DNA of 18,289 bases from an uncultured Oscillospiraceae bacterium (lineage in GTDB: Bacteria > Bacillota > Clostridia > Oscillospirales > Oscillospiraceae). The first letter of the stretch is position 1. Every line of letters begins with the position of its first letter. This document shows positions 8,372-16,026 of the stretch, piece after piece. The notes beneath the pieces were generated by a model. It worked only from the letters and a program-made list of their open reading frames with translations. It did no database searches and was not told where the DNA came from. Position numbers and translations under genes: made by a program. The stretch is from the NCBI GenBank assembly GCA_934589665.1, contig CAKTOJ010000027.1, forward strand, positions 1-18,289, in the 5' to 3' direction.

Positions 8372-10237
8372 ATGTCAACTCTATTTGATCCGCGCGACGC
8401 GCACTGCAAGTCCCCCTTCGGCGCGGTCACGGTCTTTGCTGCCGTGGACTTCACGTTTTATCCGCACGAAAACGCCATTACCGGCTGCACACTGCTCGTT
8501 CATCTGGAGTTTTCCGACCGCTGGGTGGAAACAGAACTGCTCCCCTCCACCGATGAAGAAGGCGCTTCTGTCTTTACCGGCACGTTTTTTGCTCCCTCGC
8601 AGCCGGAGCTGGTCTGGTATCATTTCCGTCTGCGCTGGGCTGATGGCGGCGTGAGCTGCTATGGCAGGGACGGCTTTCAAAGCTGGGATGCCGTTACACC
8701 CTGGCAGCTGACCGTCTACGACGGCCGTGCCAGGACGCCGGACTGGTTTGGCCGCGGCGTGACCTATCAGATTTTTCCTGACCGTTTTTGCCGTGCCAAA
8801 AAGCGCGGCGTTGAAGGTCTGATCGGCCGCCGCACACTGCACGAACGCTGGGATGAGGCTCCCCTCTGCGGGCCGAACGAGCTCGGCGACTACTGCGAGG
8901 ACTTCTTCGGCGGCGATCTGGCAGGCATTACACAGAAGCTTGACTACCTCGCCTCGCTCCATGTCACAACGCTTTACTTGAACCCCATTTTTGAAGCTGC
9001 CTCCAACCACCGCTACGACACGGCCGATTACGAACGCATCGATCCGCTGCTCGGCGATGAGGCGGACTTCCGCACGCTATGCACTGAGGCGAAAAAACGC
9101 GGCATCCGCGTGATGCTCGACGGTGTGTTCAACCACACTGGCGCAAAAAGCCGGTATTTCAATGCAGATGGCTTTTATCCCGACTCCGGCGCAGCACAGG
9201 GGCCGGATTCACCTTATTTCTCGTGGTACAGCTTTCATCCATTCCCCACCGATTATGACGCGTGGTGGGGCATCAAGAATCTCCCTGCCGTCAACGAATC
9301 GAATGAAGGTTATGTCAACTACATAGCTGCAGGGGAAAATGCCGTCATCCGCCGCTGGCTGCGCACGGGAGCCTCGGCATGGCGGCTCGATGTGGCCGAT
9401 GAGCTGCCCGACGAGTTTATTGTGGCCATCCGATCAGCCATGCGGGAGGAGTTCCCCGACGCCTATCTGCTCGGCGAGGTCTGGGAGGACGGCTCGAACA
9501 AGGTCTCCTATTCCAAGCGCCGGCGCTATCTGCTCGGCGGAGAACTGCACAGTCTGATGAATTACCCCTTCCGCACAGCACTGCTCTCCTTCCTCACCGG
9601 TACAAACAGTGCAGAACAGTTCCGCGATGCGATGGAAACGATCCGCGAAAATTATCCTGCCCCTGCCTTTTATGGTGCGATGAATTTCCTTTCCACACAT
9701 GACACGCCCCGTCTGCTGACGATCCTCAGCTGCGCACAGCCTCCCACTGACCGCGGCGAGCGTATGCACTACCGCCTCTCCCCCGCCGAACGCGAGCGTG
9801 GAACACTTCTGCTCAAGCTCGCAGCCGTTGTTCTTTACGCGTTTCCCGGCTCGCCAACAATCTATTATGGCGACGAAGCCGGTATGGAAGGCTTTGAGGA
9901 CCCCTCCAACCGCCGCACCTACCCGTGGGGACATGAGGATGCCGCACTGCTTGACTATTTTCGCACTCTCGGCGCACTGCGCGCATCGCGCGAATCCCTG
10001 CAGAGCGGAGACATTCGTTATCTATATGCCTTCGGTCGCGTTCTCTGCTTTGCGCGTCAGGCCGAGGATGAAACGACGATTTGCGCCGTCAACGCGGGTG
10101 CGGATGCCGTAGATGTTCTTCTCCCATGGGAGGCTGCTCTCGCCCACGACGCCATCAGCGGCCAGTCGTTTCTTGCCGAAGGCGGATCGCTGCACATTAC
10201 CCTCACACCTCACGACGCGCTGCTTTTGACCGAATGA
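8372..10237 (+). CDS. GH13 alpha-glucan hydrolase (neopullulanase/cyclomaltodextrinase/alpha-glucosidase type), intracellular
   Basis: 621 residues. An N-terminal beta-rich domain (about 1-120), like the N-domain of neopullulanase-group enzymes, precedes a GH13 catalytic barrel that begins VTYQIFPDRF (130-139). The four GH13 regions are present: DGVFNH (250-255), AWRLDVADE with the nucleophile Asp340, LGEVWED with the acid/base Glu369, and FLSTHDTPR with Asp444. A short beta C-domain ends the protein. There is no signal peptide, so it probably acts on imported maltodextrins or storage glucan in the cytosol. Exact specificity cannot be read from the sequence. GAGGT (8360-8364) lies 7 bases before the ATG. 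No own promoter was seen; expression may come from nadE read-through or a weak site. Confidence 0.92.
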   Translation: MSTLFDPRDAHCKSPFGAVTVFAAVDFTFYPHENAITGCTLLVHLEFSDRWVETELLPSTDEEGASVFTGTFFAPSQPELVWYHFRLRWADGGVSCYGRDGFQSWDAVTPWQLTVYDGRARTPDWFGRGVTYQIFPDRFCRAKKRGVEGLIGRRTLHERWDEAPLCGPNELGDYCEDFFGGDLAGITQKLDYLASLHVTTLYLNPIFEAASNHRYDTADYERIDPLLGDEADFRTLCTEAKKRGIRVMLDGVFNHTGAKSRYFNADGFYPDSGAAQGPDSPYFSWYSFHPFPTDYDAWWGIKNLPAVNESNEGYVNYIAAGENAVIRRWLRTGASAWRLDVADELPDEFIVAIRSAMREEFPDAYLLGEVWEDGSNKVSYSKRRRYLLGGELHSLMNYPFRTALLSFLTGTNSAEQFRDAMETIRENYPAPAFYGAMNFLSTHDTPRLLTILSCAQPPTDRGERMHYRLSPAERERGTLLLKLAAVVLYAFPGSPTIYYGDEAGMEGFEDPSNRRTYPWGHEDAALLDYFRTLGALRASRESLQSGDIRYLYAFGRVLCFARQAEDETTICAVNAGADAVDVLLPWEAALAHDAISGQSFLAEGGSLHITLTPHDALLLTE

Positions 10238-10238
10238 T

Positions 10239-10279
10239 AAAGCAAGGACTGTTTCACGTGAAACAGTCCTTGCTTTTTT
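10239..10279 (+). terminator. Perfect 19-bp stem terminator of the GH13 gene containing parS
   Basis: A 38-base uninterrupted palindrome (10239-10276) whose right arm runs into six T (10274-10279), starting 2 bases after the GH13 stop. In RNA it folds into a long hairpin with a tiny loop. The centre of the palindrome is a full parS sequence. The poly-T is only on the plus-strand side. Confidence 0.85.
10250..10265. promoter_or_regulatory. parS: parS site (ParB binding/nucleation), exact consensus
   Basis: TGTTTCACGTGAAACA matches the bacterial chromosomal parS consensus TGTTNCACGTGAAACA at all positions. It lies about 150 bp upstream of parA and forms the core of the GH13 terminator. Confidence 0.93.
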
Positions 10280-10323
10280 CTTTGCCGGCTACAAAATTTT
10301 GCTCGAATTTTTTCTCTTTGCGG

Positions 10324-10351
10324 TTGAAATCGCCTTGATTTGTGCTATACT
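10324..10351 (+). promoter_or_regulatory. Sigma-A type promoter of parA
   Basis: -35 TTGAAA (10324-10329), 16-bp spacer, -10 TATACT (10346-10351) preceded by TGTGC (extended -10). Predicted leader of about 58 nt. Its -35 begins about 60 bp downstream of parS. Confidence 0.7.
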
Positions 10352-10415
10352 GAATTACTATAGAATCAGTAGGCTGGAAAGTTGTTCGTTTCCGCCGGAA
10401 AGCGGGTGTCGGTTT

Positions 10416-11171
10416 TTGGCAAAAATCATTGCGATCGTAAACCAGAAGGGCGGCGTCGGAAAGACGACCACCTGTGTCAATATGACCGCCGCGCTGCGCG
10501 AGCGCGGCAAACGTGTCCTGCTGTGCGACTTTGATCCGCAGGCCAATTCCACCTCCGGCATGGGCGTGGACAAAACAGTATCACAGGGCGTGTATGATGT
10601 GCTCATCAATGGGATTGACGCGAAAAGCGCCGTGGTCACCACGCGGTACGGCGACGTTCTGCCCTCATCCAAGGCGCTCGCCGGCGCCGGCATTGAGATG
10701 ATTGATCTGCCCGACCGCCAGTTCCGCCTGAAAAAGACGCTTGACGCCCTATCCCCTGACTATGACTTTATTTTCATCGACTGCCCGCCCTCGCTTGAGC
10801 TTTTAACACTCAACGCGCTGTGTGCGGCAGACTCTCTTCTTGTTCCCGTGCAGGGTGAATATTATGCGCTCGAAGGGCTTTCCGATCTCATGAACACCGT
10901 GCGCATCGTGCGCCGCAGCATGAACCCGAAGCTGGAACTGGAAGGCGTGCTGCTGACGATGTTCGACGGGCGCACCAATCTTGCGCTTCAGGTTGCCGAA
11001 GAGGTCAAGCGCTACTTCCCCGGCAAGGTTTACGCAACGGTCATTCCGCGCAACGTGCGCCTTTCCGAGGCGCCGAGCCACGGCAAGCCCATCAATGCCT
11101 ATGACCGCTCTTCCCGCGGTGCGGAGGCCTATGGTGCATTTGCCGACGAGTTTTTGAAGAAAAACGCATAA
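10416..11171 (+). CDS. parA: Chromosome partitioning ATPase ParA/Soj (TTG start)
   Basis: 251 residues beginning MAKIIAIVNQKGGVGKTT, the canonical Soj N-terminus. The deviant Walker A KGGVGKTT has both lysines (Lys11, Lys16); Walker A' is LLCDFDPQAN (36-44) and Walker B FIFIDCPP with Asp122. No N-terminal HTH domain, so it is the chromosomal Soj type. It binds nucleoid DNA as an ATP dimer and is switched off by ParB; in Bacillus it also acts on DnaA. The open frame extends upstream to 10299, but the predicted promoter lies inside that extension, so the TTG at 10416 is the likely start. Its ribosome site is poor (GCGGGTG nearby), suggesting low expression. First gene of the par operon. Confidence 0.95.
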   Translation: MAKIIAIVNQKGGVGKTTTCVNMTAALRERGKRVLLCDFDPQANSTSGMGVDKTVSQGVYDVLINGIDAKSAVVTTRYGDVLPSSKALAGAGIEMIDLPDRQFRLKKTLDALSPDYDFIFIDCPPSLELLTLNALCAADSLLVPVQGEYYALEGLSDLMNTVRIVRRSMNPKLELEGVLLTMFDGRTNLALQVAEEVKRYFPGKVYATVIPRNVRLSEAPSHGKPINAYDRSSRGAEAYGAFADEFLKKNA

Positions 11172-11186
11172 AGGAGGCTGAACTGT

Positions 11187-11711
11187 GTGAAAGCCAGCAC
11201 GTTTTTTCAGCGCGCCGCGCTTCTCCTTCTCCCTGCGCTTCTGCTTACCGGATGCGGTCAGGCTTCCACGCAGAAGGACGCTTCCTCCGATGCCATGCAG
11301 ATCGCCGCCCCCACAGAAACAAGCGCCGTGCTGTACGTCAATCAACAGCTTGGCTTTACGATGGAGCTGCCGCTTGACTGGCTCGGTCAAATTGAGATCG
11401 AAGAAGAATATGACGTCCCTCTGCATGATGGCGGCAACTGCATTACGGTCTATCACAAGCAAACGCACGAGAGCGAAGGCTCTGGAGTTCTCTTTTTTAT
11501 TGACTGTTTCCCCGGTGACTGGAGCAATGAAAACCCGCCCGTGCAGGCGGGGCAGAGCATTGTCGTGCTGAAAACGAATGGCTTCACCTGCCTGCTCCGC
11601 ACACCAAGCGATGTGGAGTATAGCGAAACGGATGAAGAGCTCGCCGCATCCTATCAGGCTCTCAGCGGCCGGCTGGATGCGTTGTGCGGGCATTTCAGCG
11701 CAATCTCCTGA
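11187..11711 (+). CDS. Predicted lipoprotein encoded between parA and parB
   Basis: 174 residues from a GTG start (AAGGAGG at 11171-11177, overlapping the parA stop, 9 bases spacing). A type II signal peptide is clear: positive start, hydrophobic core LLLLPALLL, and lipobox LLTGC with the lipidated Cys23. The mature part opens with a polar Ser/Thr/Ala linker, then a globular domain with LGFTMELPLDWLG, ITVYHK and VLFFIDCFPGDW. The GF-x4-P-x2-W pattern resembles small beta-sheet lipoprotein domains (PsbP-like), but I do not assign a family. It would sit on the outer face of the membrane. Same strand and spacing as the par genes, so probably co-transcribed with parA; a 55-base gap separates it from parB. 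Confidence 0.85.
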   Translation: MKASTFFQRAALLLLPALLLTGCGQASTQKDASSDAMQIAAPTETSAVLYVNQQLGFTMELPLDWLGQIEIEEEYDVPLHDGGNCITVYHKQTHESEGSGVLFFIDCFPGDWSNENPPVQAGQSIVVLKTNGFTCLLRTPSDVEYSETDEELAASYQALSGRLDALCGHFSAIS

Positions 11712-11766
11712 CATACAAAACTATTTTCTGCGCATTTAACCGATTCCCATAGAAAGGAGAATTTTC

Positions 11767-12660
11767 ATGGCAAACGCAAATCGCGGGCTCGGCAAGGGAC
11801 TTGGCGCGCTGCTTGGCGACGTGGCCCTGCAGACCGACGCGTCCGACAGTCTTTACCTCCCCATTTCTCAGGTGGAAAGCTGCGCCGGGCAGCCGCGTAA
11901 ATATTTTGATGAAGAGGCCCTTTCCGATCTGGCTGATTCCATCCGTGAGCACGGTATTATCCAGCCCCTGACGGTGCGAAAGCTGTCCTCCGGCTATTAT
12001 CAGATCATTGCCGGAGAGCGCCGCTGGCGCGCGGCGAGGCTTGCCGGACTGAGCGAGGTGCCCGCCATTGTCATTGAGGCAGATGACCGCAAGGCAATGG
12101 AGCTTGCGCTGATCGAAAATCTTCAGCGTGAGGACCTCAATCCCATCGAAGAGGCCGAGGGCTATAAAACACTTATTGAAACCTATCACATGACGCAGGA
12201 GGATGCCGCCGCAACTGTCGGCAAGTCCCGCCCCGCCGTCGCCAACGCGCTGCGTCTTCTTGCGCTGGAAGAAAGCGTGCGCGAAGAGCTGAAAAACGGC
12301 CGCATCAGCGCCGGACATGCCCGCGCACTGCTCCCTCTCCCTGCCGCAAAGCAGCGCGAAGCCGCAAGCAGCATCATCGCGCAGGGACTAAACGTCCGAC
12401 AGACTGAAGCCATGGTCAAGCGGATGAGCAGCGAGAAAAAGCAGAAGCTCTATCCTATCGAGCATGTCGTTGCCGAAAGCTATGGTGCGATTGCCGCGCA
12501 GGAGCTCGGCCAGACGCTCGGGCGAGGCGTCAAAATCGTGCAGGGACGCAAAAAGGGCCGTATCGAGTTGGACTACTACGATCTTGACGACCTCAACGAC
12601 CTGCTCGAAGCGCTCGGCACCCTCAAACACCGCAAAAGCAACGGAGGAAGCAAAAAGTGA
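11767..12660 (+). CDS. parB: Chromosome partitioning protein ParB/Spo0J (CTPase clamp, parS-binding)
   Basis: 297 residues. The extreme N-terminus NRGLGKGLGALLGD is the ParA-stimulating peptide of chromosomal ParB. The CTP-binding fold shows GQPRKYFDEEAL (41-52), GERRWRA (83-89) and ENLQREDLNPIEEA (117-130). A helix-turn-helix (about 141-165, MTQEDAAATVGKSRPAVANAL) recognises parS, and a C-terminal dimer domain ends in YYDLDDLNDLLEALG. It loads at parS, closes as a sliding clamp with CTP, recruits SMC and stimulates ParA. AAAGGAG lies about 8 bases before the ATG. Both parS sites in the window are plausible targets. Confidence 0.97.
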   Translation: MANANRGLGKGLGALLGDVALQTDASDSLYLPISQVESCAGQPRKYFDEEALSDLADSIREHGIIQPLTVRKLSSGYYQIIAGERRWRAARLAGLSEVPAIVIEADDRKAMELALIENLQREDLNPIEEAEGYKTLIETYHMTQEDAAATVGKSRPAVANALRLLALEESVREELKNGRISAGHARALLPLPAAKQREAASSIIAQGLNVRQTEAMVKRMSSEKKQKLYPIEHVVAESYGAIAAQELGQTLGRGVKIVQGRKKGRIELDYYDLDDLNDLLEALGTLKHRKSNGGSKK

Positions 12661-13067
12661 CCGACTTTATCCATGAGGCCCCGCCGCCGGAGGGCAGTAA
12701 GCCCGTTCCGCCGGAAAAACCGGCGAGTGAAAAAGAGCGGCAGAAGCGGGTCTATACCTATATCGCCGTACTCTTCACCGCAGCATTTATCCTGATCCTG
12801 TGGTCGTTTCTGGCAAATCACCGGAGCAATCAGGAGGTCATCAACCAGCTCAAAGGCAGCACCAATCTGGTGCAGTCGACACTGGAGGAAAACGCAGAGC
12901 TGGAAAACGAGGTCAAGGCTCTGGAAACGCAGGTCGAAGAGCTGGAGCAAAAGCTGGCCGAAACAGAAGACGCCCTGACTGCAGCACAGGACGAAGCGGA
13001 AAACTACCGTGCGCTTTATGAAGCGCTCACCGGCGGCGAAACCGACGGTGCACCATCCGTACCGTAA
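12657..13067 (+). CDS. Single-pass membrane protein with coiled coil, coupled to parB
   Basis: 136 residues from a GTG that overlaps the parB stop by 4 bases (GTGA), with GGAGGAAG upstream inside parB. Order: a Pro/Glu-rich hydrophilic N-terminus (1-32), one membrane segment (about 33-53), then a long heptad-like coiled coil (about 63-120) rich in Glu, Leu and Ala, and a short tail. By the positive-inside rule (KERQKR before the membrane segment) the N-terminus is cytoplasmic and the coil external. This layout resembles FtsL/DivIC-type division proteins but no family motif is visible, so that is only analogy. The coupling to parB suggests matched expression. Confidence 0.85.
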   Translation: MTDFIHEAPPPEGSKPVPPEKPASEKERQKRVYTYIAVLFTAAFILILWSFLANHRSNQEVINQLKGSTNLVQSTLEENAELENEVKALETQVEELEQKLAETEDALTAAQDEAENYRALYEALTGGETDGAPSVP

Positions 13068-13116
13068 CCCATTGCTGCTCATATGTAAATACGCAATGCA
13101 GCTGTTCGTGCCGATG

Positions 13117-13132
13117 GGTTTCACGTGAAACA
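13117..13132. promoter_or_regulatory. parS: Second parS site, one base from consensus
   Basis: GGTTTCACGTGAAACA differs from consensus only at the first base (G for T). It lies between the parB operon and serS, 37 bases before the serS ATG, and 2867 bp centre to centre from the first site. Confidence 0.85.
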
Positions 13133-13169
13133 ATAACTTTGACAATTTTTGATTTTGAGGTAGAAAATC

Positions 13170-14474
13170 ATGCTGGATATTCGATTTATTCGTGAAAATC
13201 CCGATATTGTCCGGGAAAACATCAAGAAGAAGTTCCAGGATTCCAAGTTGCCCCTTGTGGATGAGGTGCTGGAGCTGGACGAAAAGAAACGCGCCGCTAT
13301 CACGGAGGCAAGCGATCTGCGCGCGCAGCGCAATGCACTCTCGAAGCAGGTCGGCATGTTGATGGGACAGGCCAAAAAGGATCCCAGCAAGCTTGCCGAG
13401 GCGGAGGCGATCAAGGCCAAAGTTAAGGCCGAGGCCGAGCGTCTGGCCGAACTGGAAAGACTCGAGGTCGAGTACGAGGAAAAGCTGCATCACGATATGC
13501 TCCAGATCCCGAACATCATTGATCCCAGCGTCCCCATCGGCCCGGACGACAGCTATAATGTCGAAGTCCAGCGCTTCGGCGAGCCGAAGATCCCCGATTT
13601 CGAGATTCCCTACCACACAGAGATCATGGAAAGCTTCGACGGCGTTGACATGGACGCCGCGGGACGCGTGTCCGGAGCAGGCTTCTACTATCTGCTCGGT
13701 GATATTGCCCGCCTGCACGAGGGCGTGTTGGCTTACGCACGTGACTTTATGATCGACAAGGGCTTTACGTTCTGCATCCCGCCGTTTATGATCCACGGCA
13801 ATGTGGTCGAGGGCGTGATGAGCCAGACCGATATGGACGCCATGATGTACAAGATCGAGGGTGAGGACCTCTACCTCATCGGCACGAGCGAACACTCGAT
13901 GGTCGGCCGCTTCATCGGTGAAGTCATTCCCGAAAACAAGCTGCCGCAGACGCTGACCTCCTACTCTCCCTGCTTCCGTAAGGAGAAGGGCTCCCACGGC
14001 ATTGAGGAGCGCGGCGTGTACCGCATCCATCAGTTTGAAAAGCAGGAAATGATCGTGGTCTGCAAGCCCGAGGACTCCATGAAGTGGTACGAGCAGATGT
14101 GGCAGTGGAGCGTCGAGCTGTTCCGCAGCATGGATATTCCCGTTCGCCAGCTTGAGTGCTGCTCCGGCGACCTCGCCGATCTGAAGGTCAAGAGCTGCGA
14201 CATTGAGGCGTGGTCTCCGCGCCAGCAGAAGTATTTCGAGGTCTGCTCCTGCTCCAACCTCGGCGACGCACAGGCACGCCGGCTGAAGATTCGCGTCAAG
14301 GGTGAGGATGGAAAGCTGTATCTGCCCCACACGCTCAACAACACCGTCGTCGCTCCGCCGCGTATGCTCATCGCGTTTTTGGAAAACAACCTTCAGGCGG
14401 ACGGCAGCGTATTGATCCCGAAGGTGCTCCAGCCGTACATGGGCGGCAAGGAGAAGCTGGTACCCAAGAAATAA
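13170..14474 (+). CDS. serS: Seryl-tRNA synthetase
   Basis: 434 residues, full length. The N-terminal MLDIRFIRENPDIVRENI and a long antiparallel coiled coil (about 30-105) form the tRNA-binding arm. The class II core has GTSEHSMV (238-245), motif 2 in CFRKEKGSHGIEERGVYR (268-285) followed by IHQFEKQEM, and motif 3 near NTVVAPPRMLIAFLEN (391-406) with Arg398. Motif 3 differs from the common bacterial LNGSGLAVGRT form, while the arginine is kept. Weak GAGGT site (13156-13160) before the ATG. No T-box or own promoter could be identified in the short upstream gap; parS occupies part of it. Confidence 0.96.
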   Translation: MLDIRFIRENPDIVRENIKKKFQDSKLPLVDEVLELDEKKRAAITEASDLRAQRNALSKQVGMLMGQAKKDPSKLAEAEAIKAKVKAEAERLAELERLEVEYEEKLHHDMLQIPNIIDPSVPIGPDDSYNVEVQRFGEPKIPDFEIPYHTEIMESFDGVDMDAAGRVSGAGFYYLLGDIARLHEGVLAYARDFMIDKGFTFCIPPFMIHGNVVEGVMSQTDMDAMMYKIEGEDLYLIGTSEHSMVGRFIGEVIPENKLPQTLTSYSPCFRKEKGSHGIEERGVYRIHQFEKQEMIVVCKPEDSMKWYEQMWQWSVELFRSMDIPVRQLECCSGDLADLKVKSCDIEAWSPRQQKYFEVCSCSNLGDAQARRLKIRVKGEDGKLYLPHTLNNTVVAPPRMLIAFLENNLQADGSVLIPKVLQPYMGGKEKLVPKK

Positions 14475-14539
14475 TCTCGATTTTGATTCCAAATTGCAAT
14501 ATTGTTTCAAAATATTTCATTTTGTATTAAAGGTGAGCT

Positions 14540-15613
14540 ATGGGCGTTTCGGAACGCAGGAGCGAACTGAGCTGGCAGAATCTGACATTCTGTGCCATGG
14601 TGCTTTTTATCCATTGCAGCAGCCAGCCGGTGGCCGTACTGCGAGCAGACAGCTGGCAGTTTGCGCTGGTCTTTCTTCTGCAAAAGCTCAGCTTTGTGAG
14701 CGTATACGGCTTCTTTCTCCTCAGCGGCGTAAAGCTGACGTTAGCGCGCGGGCGGCGCGTGAGTGCGGTGCAATACTATAAGGGACGGCTGAAGTCGATC
14801 CTTCTGCCCTACTTCATCGCCATGCTGGTATACTATGTGTGGTTCAGTGCGGTGCTTGGGTACATCCAGCCGTCAATCAGCGGCTTTCTGGGCTATCTGG
14901 TGCGCGGTGATCTGTCCAGTCCATTCTATTTCATCATTGCGCTCACGCAGCTCATCGTGCTCATGCCGCTGCTGCGGTACACAGCTGAGCACGTCTCCCC
15001 TGCCCTATCGCTGCCGCTGGCGCTGGCGGTGAGCTGGATGAGCGAGCTGTATTTTGAACAGTTTTTGCAGCTGTTCAACTCATCCGTTTCGTTCGCCTAC
15101 GGCGACCGCGTGTTCACGACCTACCTGTTTTACTATCTCGCAGGCTGCTATATCGGTCTGCACTACGATGCCTTCCTCACGGCGCTGCAGCAGAACCGTC
15201 GGTTTATCACCGGTGCGTTTGTGCTTTTCGCCGCGTTTGACGCCGCACTTTCCTACCGCGGGCGGGTGCTTTCACTGTGGTCGCCGCTCTGGCCGATGGC
15301 GCATTTGGCCTATCTTCTCGCCGCCATTACGTTCTGTTTTCTTGCAGCGTCCTCCATCCGCCGTCCCCTGCCGCGCTGGCTGGCACAGGTGGACAGAGCA
15401 AGCTTTCTTATCTATCTCTACCATGCGCTGGCCATTTCTGCGCTTGATAAAATACTTGAGCGCACCGATATCACAGGCGCGTTCGCTCCCTATCTTATCC
15501 GCATCGTCACCGCCTTTACGCTTGTACCGCTTGGCTGCGTCATGTGGCAGAGGACATGGGGCGCGATTCGTCGAAATGGCTTTGAAAAAAATCGATCAGG
15601 AGAATCCGTATGA
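14540..15613 (+). CDS. Acyltransferase 3 family integral membrane protein
   Basis: 357 residues with about ten hydrophobic segments. The N-terminus has the family layout: a first membrane helix with LFIHCSS (conserved His) and the next helix ending FFLLSGVKLTL, resembling the FFxxSG motif of acyltransferase-3 (OafA/WecH-like) proteins, followed by YYKGRLKSILLPY. These enzymes move acyl groups, often acetyl, onto cell-envelope sugars or lipids. The substrate cannot be told; no polysaccharide genes lie around it. AAAGGTGAG is very close to the ATG. The end overlaps mscL by 4 bases (ATGA). Confidence 0.85.
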   Translation: MGVSERRSELSWQNLTFCAMVLFIHCSSQPVAVLRADSWQFALVFLLQKLSFVSVYGFFLLSGVKLTLARGRRVSAVQYYKGRLKSILLPYFIAMLVYYVWFSAVLGYIQPSISGFLGYLVRGDLSSPFYFIIALTQLIVLMPLLRYTAEHVSPALSLPLALAVSWMSELYFEQFLQLFNSSVSFAYGDRVFTTYLFYYLAGCYIGLHYDAFLTALQQNRRFITGAFVLFAAFDAALSYRGRVLSLWSPLWPMAHLAYLLAAITFCFLAASSIRRPLPRWLAQVDRASFLIYLYHALAISALDKILERTDITGAFAPYLIRIVTAFTLVPLGCVMWQRTWGAIRRNGFEKNRSGESV

Positions 15614-16026
15614 AGAAATTTATGGAAGAATTTAAAGCGTTTGCCATGCGCGGCAACGTCATCGACATGGCCGTCGGCGTCATCATCGGCGGCGCATTCA
15701 AAGCGATCGCCGACTCGCTGGTGAACGACATCATCAACCCCGTCCTCGGCGTCTTTACTGGCGGACACACGGACCTTTCCGCCCTTGCTTTTTCCCTGCC
15801 GGGCGGCGGTGAGCTGATGCTGGGCAATTTCATCAACGCCATTTTGAACTTCCTCATCATGGCTTTTGTGGTATTCTGCATCGTAAAAGCCATCAACAAA
15901 ATGCACGACAAGCTCTCCAAGCCCGAACCGGCCGCGGAATCGGAGCCGGAGAAGGAGCCCAAACCGACGAAGGAAGAGCTTCTGCTTGCTGAGATCCGCG
16001 ACCTTTTGAAGGAGCAGAGCAAGTGA
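15610..16026 (+). CDS. mscL: Large-conductance mechanosensitive channel MscL
   Basis: 138 residues. Amphipathic N-terminus MKKFMEEFKAFAMRGN, then TM1 (about 15-45) VIDMAVGVIIGGAFKAIADSLV, a periplasmic-type loop, TM2 (about 72-97) and a charged linker leading to the C-terminal helix KEELLLAEIRDLLKEQ that forms the pentameric bundle. It opens under membrane tension to release solutes in osmotic downshock. AGGAG lies about 7 bases before the ATG inside the previous gene. The stop overlaps the rsmG start by 4 bases (GTGA). Confidence 0.96.
   Translation: MKKFMEEFKAFAMRGNVIDMAVGVIIGGAFKAIADSLVNDIINPVLGVFTGGHTDLSALAFSLPGGGELMLGNFINAILNFLIMAFVVFCIVKAINKMHDKLSKPEPAAESEPEKEPKPTKEELLLAEIRDLLKEQSK

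Noticed and set aside
10299..10415. 39-residue N-terminal extension of ParA
   Set aside because: The parA promoter lies inside it and the family starts at MAKIIAIVNQKGG; TTG 10416 is preferred.
13066..13120. Inverted repeats AACCCAT/ATGGGTT with inner CATTGC/GCAATG after the coiled-coil gene
   Set aside because: The stems are short and widely spaced and no T-run follows, so it is not a convincing terminator or riboswitch.
13139..13144. Perfect -35 TTGACA before serS
   Set aside because: No -10 lies at 16-18 bp; that spacing falls on the ribosome site just before the ATG.
13068..13169. T-box leader for serS
   Set aside because: The gap is only about 100 bases and shows no T-box sequence or antiterminator/terminator pair; likewise none was found before aspS.
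12576..14510. Minus-strand open frame of 644 codons opposite serS
   Set aside because: It overlaps serS and the coiled-coil gene completely on the opposite strand; the plus-strand proteins are conserved.
14502..14530. Promoter-like TTGTTT - 17 - TATTAA before the acyltransferase gene
   Set aside because: Transcription would begin almost at the ATG and the -10 overlaps the ribosome site, so it would not yield a usable leader.
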